DNA of 64,000 bases from Isoetes taiwanensis (GCA_021234155.1 JAJEKV010000021.1:14941760-15005759); one strand, 5' to 3'. Positions 12,306-25,169 are shown, numbered from the stretch's first letter. Numbers and translations: made by a program. The notes: a model not told the origin generated them from the letters alone.

Positions 12306-12340
12306 CTAAGGACCACAATCGAGGTGGTCTCTTGTATACA

Positions 12341-12430
12341 AGGATGGCCCTCCAGCTTGAATTTCGGCGAGGAAGGCTGGCAGCACATAGGCCTTCCTGA
12401 CTCGCCGAAATTCAAGCCGCATGGCCATTC
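12341..12430. repeat. Foldback hairpin with long arms
   Basis: Left arm 12341-12378 and right arm 12391-12430 are near-complementary around a loop of about 13 bp. The best-paired core is GCTTGAATTTCGGCGAG against CTCGCCGAAATTCAAGC, with GAAGGC/GCCTTC inside and GGATGGCC/GGCCATTC outside. It could be a foldback element or a small-RNA-producing hairpin. Confidence 0.6.
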
Positions 12431-12931
12431 GTGCAACATAAAGTCATGGGGCCGTAGATCTAACACCAGGTGTCGTGGATCCAACAGTTGGAGAAAGAAT
12501 CGCAAGTGAAATTGTAGAATGTGAGGCGAAGTGGTGAGGGCAACATTCAGGAAAAGAATTGATGCCACGTGCTGGGGTGCCATTAGCCACGCGGGCTGGA
12601 TCTACAGCCCCCTAACTTTATAGGGAAAATAATGTGGAATTTATATGGTGGTGGATGGTCTTTTCTTTTGCCACACCAATATTACAATCTTATGGATTGG
12701 CTTAAGCCAATCTCATCGTGCAAACGTTTCAAAGCGCATGAGCCATAACCCACATAATTGAAAAAGTGTTCTCACTATGGATATCTTCTTGCGATTGGCT
12801 AAGTTCCACATGACCTCGGGTTGAGTCCTCATATATATATGGACATCAAGATGTAAAGTGAACTAGAAAAATGTACACTGCAAGCCGGGCATTAGTCATG
12901 GATGTGTAGAATGGATAGACATAAGCAACAT

Positions 12932-12962
12932 GATGGGATGGGATGGGATGGGATGGGATGGG
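12932..12962 (+). repeat. (GATGG)n microsatellite
   Basis: About six uninterrupted copies of the pentamer GATGG/ATGGG. Confidence 0.9.
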
Positions 12963-13080
12963 TGGAAGGGAATAGATTTATTTCATGCCTTTCACTTGGC
13001 TGGTTAATTCTTTCTATGTGGGCTAATCACGTGTGTTGGCGATGCCAGGCATTGATGCTGGATGTGTGAAATGAATAGAT

Positions 13081-13340
13081 GTAGTGGAGTTTGTAGGTAA
13101 TACAATATTGTAAGGAATGGAATATTAAGATACGAAGAGTATTTTGCATGCCTAATATTGAAGTGGAAAGGAGAATGGACATTCAGACAAAGATGCCAGG
13201 CAATCGATGTGATGGAGTTTGTAGGTAATAGAACATTGTAAGATTTATCTATGTAGATGGAATGGAATATTAAGATACGAAGAAGAGTATTTTGCATGCC
13301 TAATGTTGAAGTGGAAAGGAGAATGGACATTCAGACAAAG
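13081..13340 (+). repeat. Tandem duplication, about 130-bp unit
   Basis: Two copies, about 13081-13192 and 13209-13340, sharing GATGGAGTTTGTAGGTAATA, GGAATATTAAGATACGAAGA, TTTTGCATGCCTAAT and GGAGAATGGACATTCAGACA. The second copy has an extra segment of about 20 bp after its ACATTGTAAG. Identity is high, so the event is fairly young. Confidence 0.8.
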
Positions 13341-16216
13341 GATAAAAGAGCAAACCTTGTGTTTAAGTAGGAAGAGAATATTAGGACTTATAGGAAAAAA
13401 AATATGTATGTAGAAAAACATGCATACATTATATGGACATCTAAGCATGTAGGCTTTAATCTTACACTTCCCTCCTGCATAGCATTAATTTTATTGCCAA
13501 CAAAAATGATAATCAATAGGTAACATTACTTTGTCTCGGATGATGAATAACAACATATAACAAAAAGCAGACATTGAGATAAACATGTTGGAGATGGTCA
13601 TTTAAGTAGCACGCAACCAAGAAAAGCACATGGAGGCTGTACTGCATATTTTAACCTATGATTTTTAGACTTGATCATAACATATTATTAGATGACCTTG
13701 CATTAGATGACTCTGCATTTGATCCCACACATCGTCCTAGAGACAAATAGAAATGAAACTCGTGCTAGTAAGTTTGTAAACACTGAATATTATATTTTGT
13801 AAAGCACGCATTCACCTAAAGTGATTGTATTGGCTCATTATTAAGGGCTTAGAAGGGGAAATGATGGAGTGAAATCTCACGCCCAGCACAACATTGCATC
13901 TCGGTATCATAAGACTAACCCAGGTTATTCTCAAATGTTACCCGCTTTATGCCACTCTTCTGCTATGCCACAATAAAAGTAAAAGCGTAAGAAATTTATC
14001 ATTTTTTCGTAGCCTTTTTGAATATGAATGTGTAAGCTATGCGTTTTATCATTTAACAATGTCTCTAACTTTATCTTGTTGCATTATTATTAATAGGATA
14101 CATTCATGAAACGTATTAACAATTCCTAGGGTCTTGGTAGTTTCTAAAGCATATGCAAGTTTCATTAAAAGATAATATCATTCGAACCTAAAACATGATG
14201 CAAAAATTCAAGATTATAGCTTTTATGCATTTGTTTACGTGCTCTTTAAATCACTACTTTGCCATGAATGTTGATTCCATCCATCTCTTACTCTTACTTT
14301 CTTCACAACAATGTCGATATGCCCAATAATGTATTTGGACGGTTACTTGGACCACTAACAATAGAGGAATAGAAAATCAATGTTAACAAAAAAAAAAAAA
14401 AAAAAAAATCAGATTAGAAATAGAATTAGATGTTTTGGACTTTGACGTGACAACTATATGTACTAGTAACGGTGCCCAGCAACGCTGGGCATAAGTTAAG
14501 AACGTGCAAATGATGTTGTTTAGGCTTAGAGCTGCTTCACAAAATCATTTATGCTTATGCTCTTGAAGGTTTCAAGAGTTTAATGCGATTCTTATCAGTT
14601 TTGCATTGTATCTCTACATAATCTATCAAAATTGTTTTGTATTGTATCTTTGCATATTTTTCGATTTTTGTTTTGTGGAGTGTGTGGGGTGTCAAGAGGT
14701 TCGATTCCTCCACCGCCTCTGTATTTTGCTATTTGAGGATGTTTGTCACGTGCACTGTGGCAATTTTAATTCTTTCTCTGACCTCAATGGTTGAGAGCTC
14801 TGCAAGGTGAGGGCAGCCCGCCTGCAAAAGAAATGGGCAGTGTATAGGGGAGGTGCAGCAATTATTCTAGACCAATGGCCTCCCAATCCTTGGACTGGCT
14901 AATGTCTAGATAATTTTAGAAGCACAAAATTATCATTAGCATTAGCATTATCTTTTTGTTGGTAGTCTTTTAATATTTGGTTATTGTGTTTGGTGATGGG
15001 GCCTAGTCCCCAGGTTTTAGATAAGTTGTTGCCCTTGCATGTGCCGTCCCATAACCCATATGGGTTCCCGTGGACGTAAAAATTCATCTTATCTTATCTT
15101 TTATCTTGTCCCGGATCTCAATGGTTGAGTGTTCTTTTATTTATCTCTTTTTAAGTGTGTATTGCTACATGTATGGTTGTATCGATTAGACCATTGACTA
15201 ACCATCAGGAACTGCTGGGCTGTAATGGAATGTCAAATTTCAGAAACTTTGCTATTGTGAGCTTCTGCAATTCATGCAGGTAAAAACTTTCGACTCAGTG
15301 GAGTCTGGGCCTTAGTAAAAATTTAGGAATCCTTTCTCCCACTCTCTCTCTCCTTTCTTTTTAGGAATCTCCCCCTCTCCCTCTCTCAACTTCGTATGGC
15401 TTTTATTTTTTGGCATTTCTTTGGCATATCTACCTTTTTCGGATTTTATTCTTTGGCATGTCTACCTTTTTCATTTTGTGTTGTACGGCCATGGATTTTT
15501 TTTCTTTGGCATGTCTACTTTTTCTCATTTTGTGTTGCTATTACTATGGCCTTCTGGTCCATAGTAGACTTGCATGTTGTTAACATTGCAGTACTATGGT
15601 TAGGACCTTTATCAATAGCATGTTGCTTGTAATTTTGCAAGTGTCTTAAAAATTGCATTGTAAACTCTCGATTTGAAAGGTGTCTGGGCTCAATCAATAT
15701 TTGAATACAGTTGTATAAAACGCAAGATGATGAAACTGTAAGGCAAGACAAAATTTGAGCTGCAATTATTTGCCCCTGTCCAGCTTTTAATGGCCGAAGC
15801 AGATAATGATTTGTAGTAACATTATATGCATACATCAACATTAATATTCTGCTCAACGAATAGAGAAGTCTGCAATTAAAGCAATGAACAACTGTTATTG
15901 CCTTGGCTGCAAAGAATTGTAACGTTCAATATATCAATTCCCTGGGCAACAGAATCTTCCCATAATAAATCATATTTCCAAAAGCCTCCAACGTCGACAG
16001 AATAATTGAAGGGAGACAGAATTTTTCCATAACAAATAGTACCTTGGATATTCATCTATATGCTGTAGTATGTGGGCACTCCTCCATTTAAAATTATCTG
16101 ATGTTTTAGCTGATCTATCTATTAAATGCATGATAGAAATTTCAACAAAATGAGATGCATAGAAGCACAGCTGCAACAAAAGCCATATCTTTTTCATATA
16201 CCATGACTTTGCTTAC
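13341..16216. other. No gene recognised; low-complexity and short repeats
   Basis: Contains a poly-A run at about 14389-14408 and a B-box-like GAGGTTCGATTCCTC near 14695. A T-rich degenerate tandem repeat at about 15415-15545 is built on CTTTGGCATGTCTAC...TTTTTC. The frames have no recognisable domains. Confidence 0.35.
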
Positions 16217-16783
16217 CCCGTGGTGGCACTGCAGCAAACTCCCATGGAAATCTTGCAAACGCTTCAAAATCCTCCCAAATAATTACGCTGTGGGATCAAA
16301 AGTTATGAAAGAGATAAGAGTGTTTATTTTGCATGTTTGCGAGAATGCACCCTGCCAAAGCAAATGCGCAGATGAAACATACTTAAAATGCTATTGTGTA
16401 TGGTGTTTGGGCTTACAGGCTTGAAGCTCGGTTTGTCAAGTTCTGCCATCTATGTTGTGCTTATGGCATGTTTAATTGTTACTACATGCCCACTGACTAA
16501 AGAAACGAAGAAGCAAATGCTCCGAAAAAAATTCCAAAAAAATGTGACCTATAAATTTATATGGACACTCGTAAATGAGAGAATCTATTATACAAAAAGG
16601 ACTAATGCATGAAAAAAATTATTCAAGATGAAGATGTCCTTGACCTGAATTCCATCTCGAATGCAATGATAAGCAATCTCAAGGATGACAACATTTTGGC
16701 AAGATGTCAGAGGTAACTTATCATATGCGTTCTTCTTATAGTGCTTGCAGTTGCTCAGTAGCATGCAACATGACTCCTTCAAC
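16217..16783 (-). other. Two exon-like segments of an unrecognised gene
   Basis: Two minus-strand segments have good splice boundaries and protein-like content. 16645-16783 (AG acceptor, CAG/GTCAAG donor, 139 nt) reads in part KKNAYDKLPLTSCQNVV and LEIAYHCIRDGIQ. 16217-16287 (CACAG acceptor, CGG/GTAAGC donor, 71 nt) reads VIIWEDFEAFARFPWEFAAV. Their phases do not join directly, so an exon between may be missing or unrecognised. I do not know the family. They may be a degraded host gene or a transposon-borne fragment. Confidence 0.3.
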
Positions 16784-18036
16784 CTAGATTGGCAGGAAAC
16801 AAAAGTTAAGCTTTATTAAGCTTATTGTAACTTCCAGATTATCCAAGTTTGTGTCCAATCGTTGATTTCACTCATCACGAACAATGATGCATACCATATC
16901 TGTCCAAACCAAGCCTCTTAGAGCAAATAGCAGATATATAGAGTTATACTTTCCAGGTTTACGTTGAGCAAATAAAAGAGACCTAACATGATGGATAATA
17001 ACCAGGCCTCGAATTTAGTTTTTGCACTAACCAGCAAAAATGCCGCCCTTCATCTATACTAATCGGATTTTTGAGAAAAACACCCCTAATTTGCCGGATT
17101 TTACACTAATTTTATAAAATTTCGACCGGAAATTTGCCTGCATCTACTTTATCAAATCGGATATTTCTAACTTTAATCGGAAATTCTGGGGAGGAACCCC
17201 CCTAATTTCGACCCTTGATAATAACATGCAAAGCAAATATCAAGGAAAAAAATGCATATAAAATGGCAAACCCATCTGCACTGAGCTTAATATGCGGCTC
17301 TTCTCTGAGCATACATCAAAGCAAATATGCATATAGAATGGACGGAATGCATATACTTCCTAAGCAAAATGCAAGTAACAAAAAATACCTGTCTCATAAA
17401 CAATAAGGCCAGATCAGCAAAACCTCCAGATTTTGTATCTGTTTGTAGATGCAAGCACATGTCCTTTTCTTAGAGTAATGTAATCATCTGCTTCATCTAT
17501 GATCATTCACAGCATAAAAAACTTTGTGCAAGCTTCAAAGCGAGCAAAGAAATTTTGAAACTGTCTTTGGAAGTCTCAGAATGGCAAAGGAATTTTGAAA
17601 CCGTCTGCTCTGGGAAGTCTCAGAAGTATAAATCCGGCACCGAGGTTAACTGTCGATCACTTAACTGTTAACTCAAGGGGTGCTATCTTCTTGATGCAAA
17701 GGGAGCCATTTGAAGAAGAGCTCCCACGGCCAATAAAGCCTCTGCACTCTGGCAACGAAACAGCAGATACCCTTTCACAGAACAGACAGCCGATTTGCTA
17801 GGATAGAATCTTGGGCAATGCCGGAATGGTTCGACAGCCTCACACTGGCATAGCCGGCCGCCGAAAATACATAAAGACCTTTTGTTTTGTTTATTTGTGC
17901 ACCGTCAGATCTGCACATCTAATCCTGGCCGTCAAAGTTAGGGCGTGGTCCATTACTTGCACTGAAACATTATATAATATAAGATGAGGCTTCACATTCA
18001 AGTGTGAATAAATCCAGCAACAAAATGCCCTCCCCC

Positions 18037-18069
<33 letters not shown>

Positions 18070-18200
18070 ACGTAAATAGATTCAGCAACCAAAACCACAA
18101 TTAAAAACTCGGACCCAACTTAAAGTAGGAGATATTGATCGCTGTATCATCAGTTTATAGCTTGAAACCATATGCAGTTTGAAAACCAAATTCTTTTTAT
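16784..18200. other. No gene recognised; poly-A tract near the end
   Basis: AT-rich sequence with a poly-A run of about 35 bp ending at 18067, possibly a retroposition tail. Short frames such as the one at 17595-17801 show no domain. Confidence 0.35.
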
Positions 18201-18212
18201 CATATATATTGT

Positions 18213-18330
18213 CCTCCCACCACAATGGTGCATGTGGTGTCCTCTACCACACTGATGCATGTGTTGTGCATGTGGTATGAGCTACCACAATGGTGCATTT
18301 GGTGTGATCCACCACAATGGTGCATGCAGA
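18213..18330 (+). repeat. Degenerate tandem repeat with ACCACAATGGTGCAT core
   Basis: Four diverged copies of ACCACA.TG.TGCATG followed by TGGTGTG-like sequence, spaced about 28-40 bp. Confidence 0.6.
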
Positions 18331-18527
18331 TAGTAATTCACTATCAAACAATATTGGGGAGGAGATTATTTCCTTCACATTTAAAGGGTAACTTGAAGCA
18401 ATCATTAGCTGGGATATCAACAAATAAGTTAAAGGGTTTGCTTTACGTTGGCCCTTCGAAGGATTGCTATTCACATACAACATTTTCAGGATCTGAGTTT
18501 AGCTTGACTAGTTCCTCCCCAATATCA

Positions 18528-18760
18528 TCACCTCTTACAACCAAGTGCTTCCTCCATCATAGGCCAGTTGGCCTCCGTGGACGTTAAAATATACTTCCTT
18601 CCTTCCTTCCATACAAAAATCATCTTCTCAATAGGCACATTCTTTGTCTCAGGCAAGAAAAAGTAGATAGATAGAGACATGATGACCACCAGACTGGCAA
18701 AAGATATGAAGATGACATGTTTTATTGGGCAAAGCAAGTCTAATGAAACAATGACCTGGG
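18528..18760 (-). pseudogene. Sugar transporter (STP family) C-terminal fragment
   Basis: The minus-strand frame reads through a last transmembrane helix into YFFLPETKNVPIEKMIFVWK. That is the conserved end of plant STP/MST hexose-proton symporters (PETK.VPIEEM...W). The usual aromatic tail after the W is replaced by unrelated sequence ending in TEANWPMMEEALGCKR. I found no upstream exons with the other eleven helices, so this is a gene fragment or the last exon of a decayed copy, not a working transporter. Confidence 0.65.
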
Positions 18761-20159
18761 ATCGTGTCTCTAGTGGAAATATTTCACTAAGAGAGGTCCA
18801 CCAAATTTTAGTGCCAAAATGATGCTAACGTTTACTTGTTAATGCAATCAAAGTACGAAAATATTATTGTCGGTTGTTTTTAACAATTTTAACCAATCGC
18901 AAACTCTAAGATCTCATACCTGACAAATGATCTTTGGAATACCATTTTGAAAAACTTGAATTCTTCTTCTATATTCTATCAACCGTGGCAATTAAAACTA
19001 GAGCAACCAGTGTTATAGTAACTCATGTCATGACCGCCGAGAGAGTAAAAATCAAGCATTGTTATCAAATCCTAGACTCTGAAACAGAACAAGAGCATAG
19101 TGTTCATCTCTGTCAATTGCAGAAATGAGGGATGAAGAGGCACATGACTTGTTGAGGACGATCTCATTGCTTGAAACTATTGTTAAGTGTTTTGCAATAG
19201 CAAGATCCCTTGCTTCAGCTATGCTCTCTGCACATTCTAACAACTTATATAGTTGATGACATTCAAGTATTCCAATGCGAGTAGCCAAGTAAAACATCAA
19301 AATCTAGGGCTAAAAGTGGCAAAATCAATGAGATAATGGAACAATTCAACTATGCAAATGCTCCAGGACCTGTTCACAATTCATAATGTAGAGATTCAAA
19401 GTTTCAATATATCTTCTGTGCAAGCATTGATCAGATTTAAGTTCTTTATTCAAATATCTTAGATCCAAATTGAACCAAATTTTTTCCCTCACCTCACCTC
19501 AACTTTTCTCTTGCTATTTCTCCAAAAATCATTTGAGTAATATCAACACGGCTCGAGATATTCAGATCTGAGTGCAACTGCCTCATTTTGCTTTAGGGAT
19601 CCTAATGTAATTGATGCCTTTTTGCATAATTGAAATTAATGCCTTTTTGGATAATTCTGTACAAAGATTGGTTGCCTTAAGCAATTTGGAGGTTCTAACA
19701 CGCCATATCCATATTAAAGCATGTGTATGAACTAACACACACGAGAAGTGTTACGTTGTATACGCATATCCCAACTGATTTAGTGGGCATGGCAGAGGAA
19801 GGCAAGCCATATGATTAGATCTTGCAGGATGCATTAGATTTTATGACAATGTCAACAATTCCAACTCTTTTGGGTACTTCTATTAAAGGTATCTGTACAC
19901 AATCAGCTCGAATTCTAATTGCCATAGTGAGAGGAGGATAGATCCAAACCCATGTCCATCAATTCCTATTGCTTCGCATCTTCAACTGCAACTTCTCGAC
20001 CATCTCCCAAGTGCAGACGACCAAAACACGACCTCCATAACATAAACCCTTATAGATATGCCTCTTCCTATCTGGACTTTAAAAAAGATCTCTTGTAAGT
20101 GCACACGGTTAAAAAGAGCTGCAGTTGACATGGGTTTAAGTGACAAAGGTCATGTGGGC
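18761..20159. other. No gene seen
   Basis: Short frames only. It may include decayed 5' portions of the copia element that becomes recognisable from about 20180. Confidence 0.3.
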
Positions 20160-20179
20160 CAGTTCTGGTCCATGGATCA

Positions 20180-21457
20180 GGAGTGGTCCCAGAGACAGGT
20201 CTAGTGCTAAATATAAAGCTAGACTCATGGCTAGGGGTTGTTCATAAACGTGATGGACTTTCAAGAGACATATGCCCCTGTAGCACGCATGTCTTCAGTC
20301 AGAACTGTTCTAGCACTTGTAGCAGCCATGAATTTAGACCTCCAGCAGATGGATGTCAAATCTGCCTTTTTGCATGGTAAACTTGACGAGGAGGTCTACT
20401 AAGGCAACCCCCAGGATACATTTCTAAAGGATCTGAAGATAAAGTTTGCAGGCTCAAGAAAGCCATTTATGGGCTTAAGTAGTTCCCACGTTTATGGTAC
20501 AAAACAATTCACGCTTTCTTCATTAGCCATGGGTTCACTAGGAGTAACGCTGACTGGAACATATACATTAAAGTCCTTGGATCACACGTGATTTTTATGG
20601 TGCTTTATGTTGATGATCTGATTGTGGTTTTTAACTCTTCCATGCTTATGACACAGACAAAAGCATCCTTGGCAGTACGATTCCACATGACAGACTTGGG
20701 ACCATTGAAGTATTTCCTTGGCATACAAGTGCTACATGATCCAAAGATGCAGACTGTCATCATTCAACAGTCTGAGAGAATTGAATCTCTTCTTGAGAAA
20801 TGCACCATGACCAGCACAAGAGAGGTCAGTAACCCTTCAAGTTCAGTCGCTTTTGGTTCTGCTCAAAGTGACAAACAGAAAACCAGCTCTATAATTGGCC
20901 CATCATATCGGAGTATTGTGGGGTCATTGATGCACTTTATGGTTTCTACACGGCCTGATACAGCTGAGAGTGTGATCACTGTAAGCTAGTACATGGAAAG
21001 TCCAAGCCCTTCCCATTGGCAAGCTCTGAAACACATCTACAGTATCTCCAGCACACACCTCGATTGAGCATTCTGTATCAAGGTCAATCTGGTATTGTCA
21101 CACCTTTGGAGGGATTTGTTGATGCAGACTATGCTGGTGAAGTCAAAGACAGGCAATCACGCTCAGGCTTCTGTTTTAAGCTGCAAGGGGAAGTGATCAG
21201 TTGGAGTAGTAGGAAACAAAAAGCTACGGCAGTCAGCACATGTGAGTCAGAGTATATGGCTATTTGAGCAGCCGCAAAAGAAGCTATTTGTCTTCGGAGA
21301 TTGCTCACAAATCTTGGGATAGATCAAAAGACTTCCACTGTTACTATGAATGACAATCGTTGCTAGAAAAAGGTTACTCAATCTGTGGATGAAATGGGAA
21401 TGATCAAAGTCTGAACCAACTCTCTGTTCATCTTGAGGAGGATGCAAGTTTTTCTAA
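20180..21457 (+). pseudogene. Ty1/copia reverse transcriptase and RNase H, broken
   Basis: Successive forward frames carry copia pol: SAKYKARLMARG near 20190, ETYAPVARMSSVRTVLALVA and QMDVKSAFLHGKL near 20260-20390, then FMVLYVDDLIVV with the YVDD catalytic core at about 20600. RNase H follows with GFVDADYAGEVKDRQSRSGF and ISWSSRKQKATAVSTCESEY at about 21115-21260. Frameshifts and stops (after EVY near 20400, before the RNase H end) show the element is dead. Gag, protease and integrase are missing upstream, so it is 5'-truncated. The 3' end is interrupted by the CACTA element and resumes at 25170. Confidence 0.88.
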
Positions 21458-24400
21458 CACTACAAGAGAATGCATGTTCTGCGTCAGAAAAATCGTCAGA
21501 TAGTCTTCACAAAACAGACAACTGCCTGGACCCTACTGGCTGACGATTTATCTGACGATTTTTACCTGACGATTTAGCATCAGAAAAATCGTCTGAAAAA
21601 TCGTCAACAAAATCGTCAGCTTTCTGACGATTAAGCGTCAGAAAAATCGTCAAGGTTCGTCACAATTAACGTCGAAAAAATGTCAGAAAAATCGTCAGAA
21701 AAAACGTCAAAAAAATCGTCAGAAAGAATAGAAAGAATGTCAAAAAAATCGTCAAAAAAAATAGTCAAAAAATTCGTCAAATTTTTTTTACCAGTTTTGT
21801 CAGGTTTTCGTCTATTTACATTTTGTTTGGATTTACATTTTCTTTGCAAATTGAAATTTTTATTGATATGCACTATGCCTGCATTTTCAATTACACAGCT
21901 TGTAATGCTAATGATACAAGTTATAAAGAAATAAAAGCATAAGTAAAACACAAAATCCTTTATTTAAATCCAGTCACAAGTTACAGTTACATGTAATAAC
22001 GATCTTTACAATGCCATGCTAACAATGCGCTTCCTCTGCTTCCAACATTACAATCTTTGGCCTTCACCCACTTTCTGAACTCTATCGTAAATTGCACCTC
22101 CTCTAATAACTTGTCTTTACACCTCCTGTAATTTGCCTGATTCTATAGTGCAGTCAGTACTAGCAAAAAACAACCATAACACAAAATCAATCCATTACCT
22201 TTTAAACTTTGATATAGACATGTACATCTTGCAGACCCATGAAGAAAAAATATGTACATCAGATCTGCAGTGCAGGACAGGACAAAAGTGATTTATGCCT
22301 AAATACTTGAGATCTATAACACTCAAATCACCATCTCAAATAAACCTAATAAGCATTAAACAGGAGAGCATATGCAGATATTAGTGGAGATTTGGAAGAT
22401 CAATGATGACACATCAAACTGTAAATCACGCTTCAGCAGCAGATATTGGTGCCTGCACAGGCTATTAAAGGCTTTTAATACCATTTTGTTGTTGCTTAAT
22501 TTAATTTAATTTAAAGTCAGCTAACAGTCCTTATACTAGTCCTTATACTGCTTCAGCAAACAAAGTTTAAAAATATTTGGCCTTATGCATAAACAATTTA
22601 AGTCATAAACTCGAATTAGTTGTACCAGCATAGGCTATAAGGTCAGCCTAAGCTACAGGAACAGCAAGTTAAAGTTGCCATGGGATTAAAAAATCTGTCA
22701 GTGTTTCTTGGGGGTCATTGTGTCTATAAGGAGGCCATATTCCTAAAGTTCGGAATCAGAATATATGGCACTATGTCTCAAATGACCCACAAAAACACAT
22801 TTGCCCTAAAAGCAGGATAGAACATAGCAACAGAGAAATAATTCTAGCCAAACTCAAGTTACCTGCCATTTGCTGTTGCATCCGCGTATCTTGTAACATT
22901 TTAAAAATAATTGTGATAAACTTTTGAATGAGAAATTTTGAAACGCCATAAAGAACCTGATTATGGACGCTCCTTCCACATCTGTGAGTTGTGCCGGTGA
23001 GTTGATCCTTTTGTGGCTAAGAATACATAAATTTTGCTTCATACAGAATGCCTTTATCCTGCCTATAAGCAGATCAGATCATGCCCTGAAAATTTAAATG
23101 AGCACAAGCACAGAAGCTAAGAGAACAAGGTCGCTTACAGAAAACATTTTTCTTTAGATAGATTTTGCCAAAACCTAGCTTGTTACCAGGGTGATCCAAT
23201 ACATTGGGCGGCAGCATCATTTCGGCCAGAGCCCAAACCTGTTAGCAGACTCCGCCACACCAGTATAAGAGCGGAAAATGAATCAGGTCGGCTACTTAGG
23301 CCCTGCCTAATCCGGCAACATACGCTCTATTTCTGTGCTTCCGCAAAAACCCTAGAAGCAAAAACGAATTAGAAGCAAAAACGAATTAGGGTTTCAAAGC
23401 ATATTTTCATACACATATCCACTAAAATAACTTTTGGAGGAGCTCGTTTGAGAACAAGCGATTCCACTATAATAAATTTTTGAAGAATCATTTTCCCAAG
23501 TGACCCAAGCAATCATATGTTTTAATGCCACAATTTACCACCAAAGAAGAACTTTAGGCAAGTTCATGTCTCTTGCAACTTGTACAAATAACGAGGTATT
23601 TGCCATAAACACCTTATTGCTTTTACATCTAATTTTTTATTTTTTTTTCTTTACTTGCTTTTGCATAGATGCCTTAGTCAATTGAGCACATATAAGAGCT
23701 CAATAGAGACCACCTTGTGCAATAACAAGTTTATTGACCTAGATACCTTTTGCTATTTAAAAGCAAACAAGTGCAAAAAAATGCCATTCTCGTTTGTTCG
23801 CAAACAAATTCTCCAACTTCACGTTTGTTCGCAGAATTCTCCAAAGCTTCAAAGACAAATCTCTGTTGGCGCCATAGTCAAACAACCGGGGAAAAGGAAG
23901 GGGGTAATTTGGTTTCGAATCTCGCCCCTTCCCCCAGTGGTTAAAGGGATTAAAAGTTAATTATTATTGAAGGCATGTATTCAAGACTATTTGTCTTTGT
24001 ATTTTTGCCGTATTCGCTTGTTAAGGTATTTAGACGTCTTCGACCATGGTCTGGAGGAGTTAAAATAACCCAATATGACCATGGGAAACAATTTGGTGCA
24101 AGGCAAATTCGAGTGAAGTCACCTACCCAAGGTTTTTAACCACGAAAAATGAACTTATAGATTTTTCTAGGGAAGCCCTTGAGCCACAAATGCAACGTGC
24201 GACCATGCAAAAATATTTAAAGTAGGGGGCATGGCACAAGGGTATAAAATGGTAATGAAAGCATGGAGATAAAAAAATAATATGGCAAGGGGAATAATTC
24301 TAAGGGTTATGCATAGGAAATTAAGAAAATGGTTTGGCAAAAGTATTCAAGGAGTGGATTCATGGCAAAATGGTGAACATGGGATAAAAATATGGTATGG

Positions 24401-25169
24401 GTGTAGGGATGGAAATAATGGCTAGGGGATTATGGCATGTAGGGGCAAGTTCCAGAATGAATAGGAAATGGAAATAAAAGGAGCAAAGTGATGCTAAAAT
24501 TTGAGATACTATGACAAGGGGTCTTCCAAACTTCAACATAGTGACTTCCAAACAAAGCTTCTACAAAGCAATTAAATGGGAGGAAGGTTTAGAATGCTAG
24601 TGGTCAACTCTTCTATTGATTCAACCATCATAATTATTACCTTTTATAGAACCTACATTTATCCATAGGGTTCACAAAACCAAAAGGTTAATTACCAAGT
24701 AACTAATGAGAGAGGTTTTCAAATGGAGGTTACAAGAACAAACCATAACTAAAGCTAGCCAAAACGCTATGTTTTCAACCATATAACTTAATCAAACTTG
24801 AGTCAATTATACACCATGGAAGAGATCTATAAGAGAGCTTTCCAATGCAACAAATTTCATTCAAAGCAGGGCTTTTGGATCAATTGTTATGATTTAAAAA
24901 AAAAAAAAAAAAACTCTCGACGTTTCTTGACGCATCATCGACGTTTTTCCGGACGAAAATTCGGCGTTACACGATGCAAGATTCGACGATTTTTTGACGA
25001 TTCTTCGACGATACCGGCGTTTAATTTCGGCGATTTGTCGGCGTTTTGACCTGACGATATATCGTCAGGAATTTAATCGTCAGGATAATCGTCAGGATAT
25101 TCGTCAGGACATAACCATTCAATTTGCCTGACGATTTTTCTGACGCCAAACCCTCATCCTCTTGTAGTG
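21458..25169. mobile_element. Non-autonomous CACTA (En/Spm) transposon
   Basis: The element starts CACTACAAGAGAATG at 21458 and ends CCTCTTGTAGTG at 25169, the CACTA superfamily signature. Both flanks are TAA (21455-21457 and 25170-25172), the expected 3-bp target duplication. Subterminal zones of about 300 bp (21480-21800 and 24910-25150) are packed with TGACGATTTT/AAAATCGTCA words in both orientations, typical transposase-binding arrays. The 3.7-kb interior has no transposase frame, so movement would need a helper. It is inserted in the 3' end of a copia element, whose sequence continues on both sides. Confidence 0.93.

Noticed and set aside
12173-12583. 136-codon minus-strand open frame upstream of the laccase
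   Set aside because: It runs through the MITE and both arms of the hairpin, with no recognisable domain. It is an accident of the repeats.
13004-13448. Minus-strand frames of 108 and 67 codons with repeated peptides
   Set aside because: Both simply translate the 130-bp tandem duplication.
21480-21800. Regular short repeats considered as a CRISPR-like array
   Set aside because: The words vary in spacing and orientation and sit inside CACTA termini; this is a transposon subterminal array in a plant genome.
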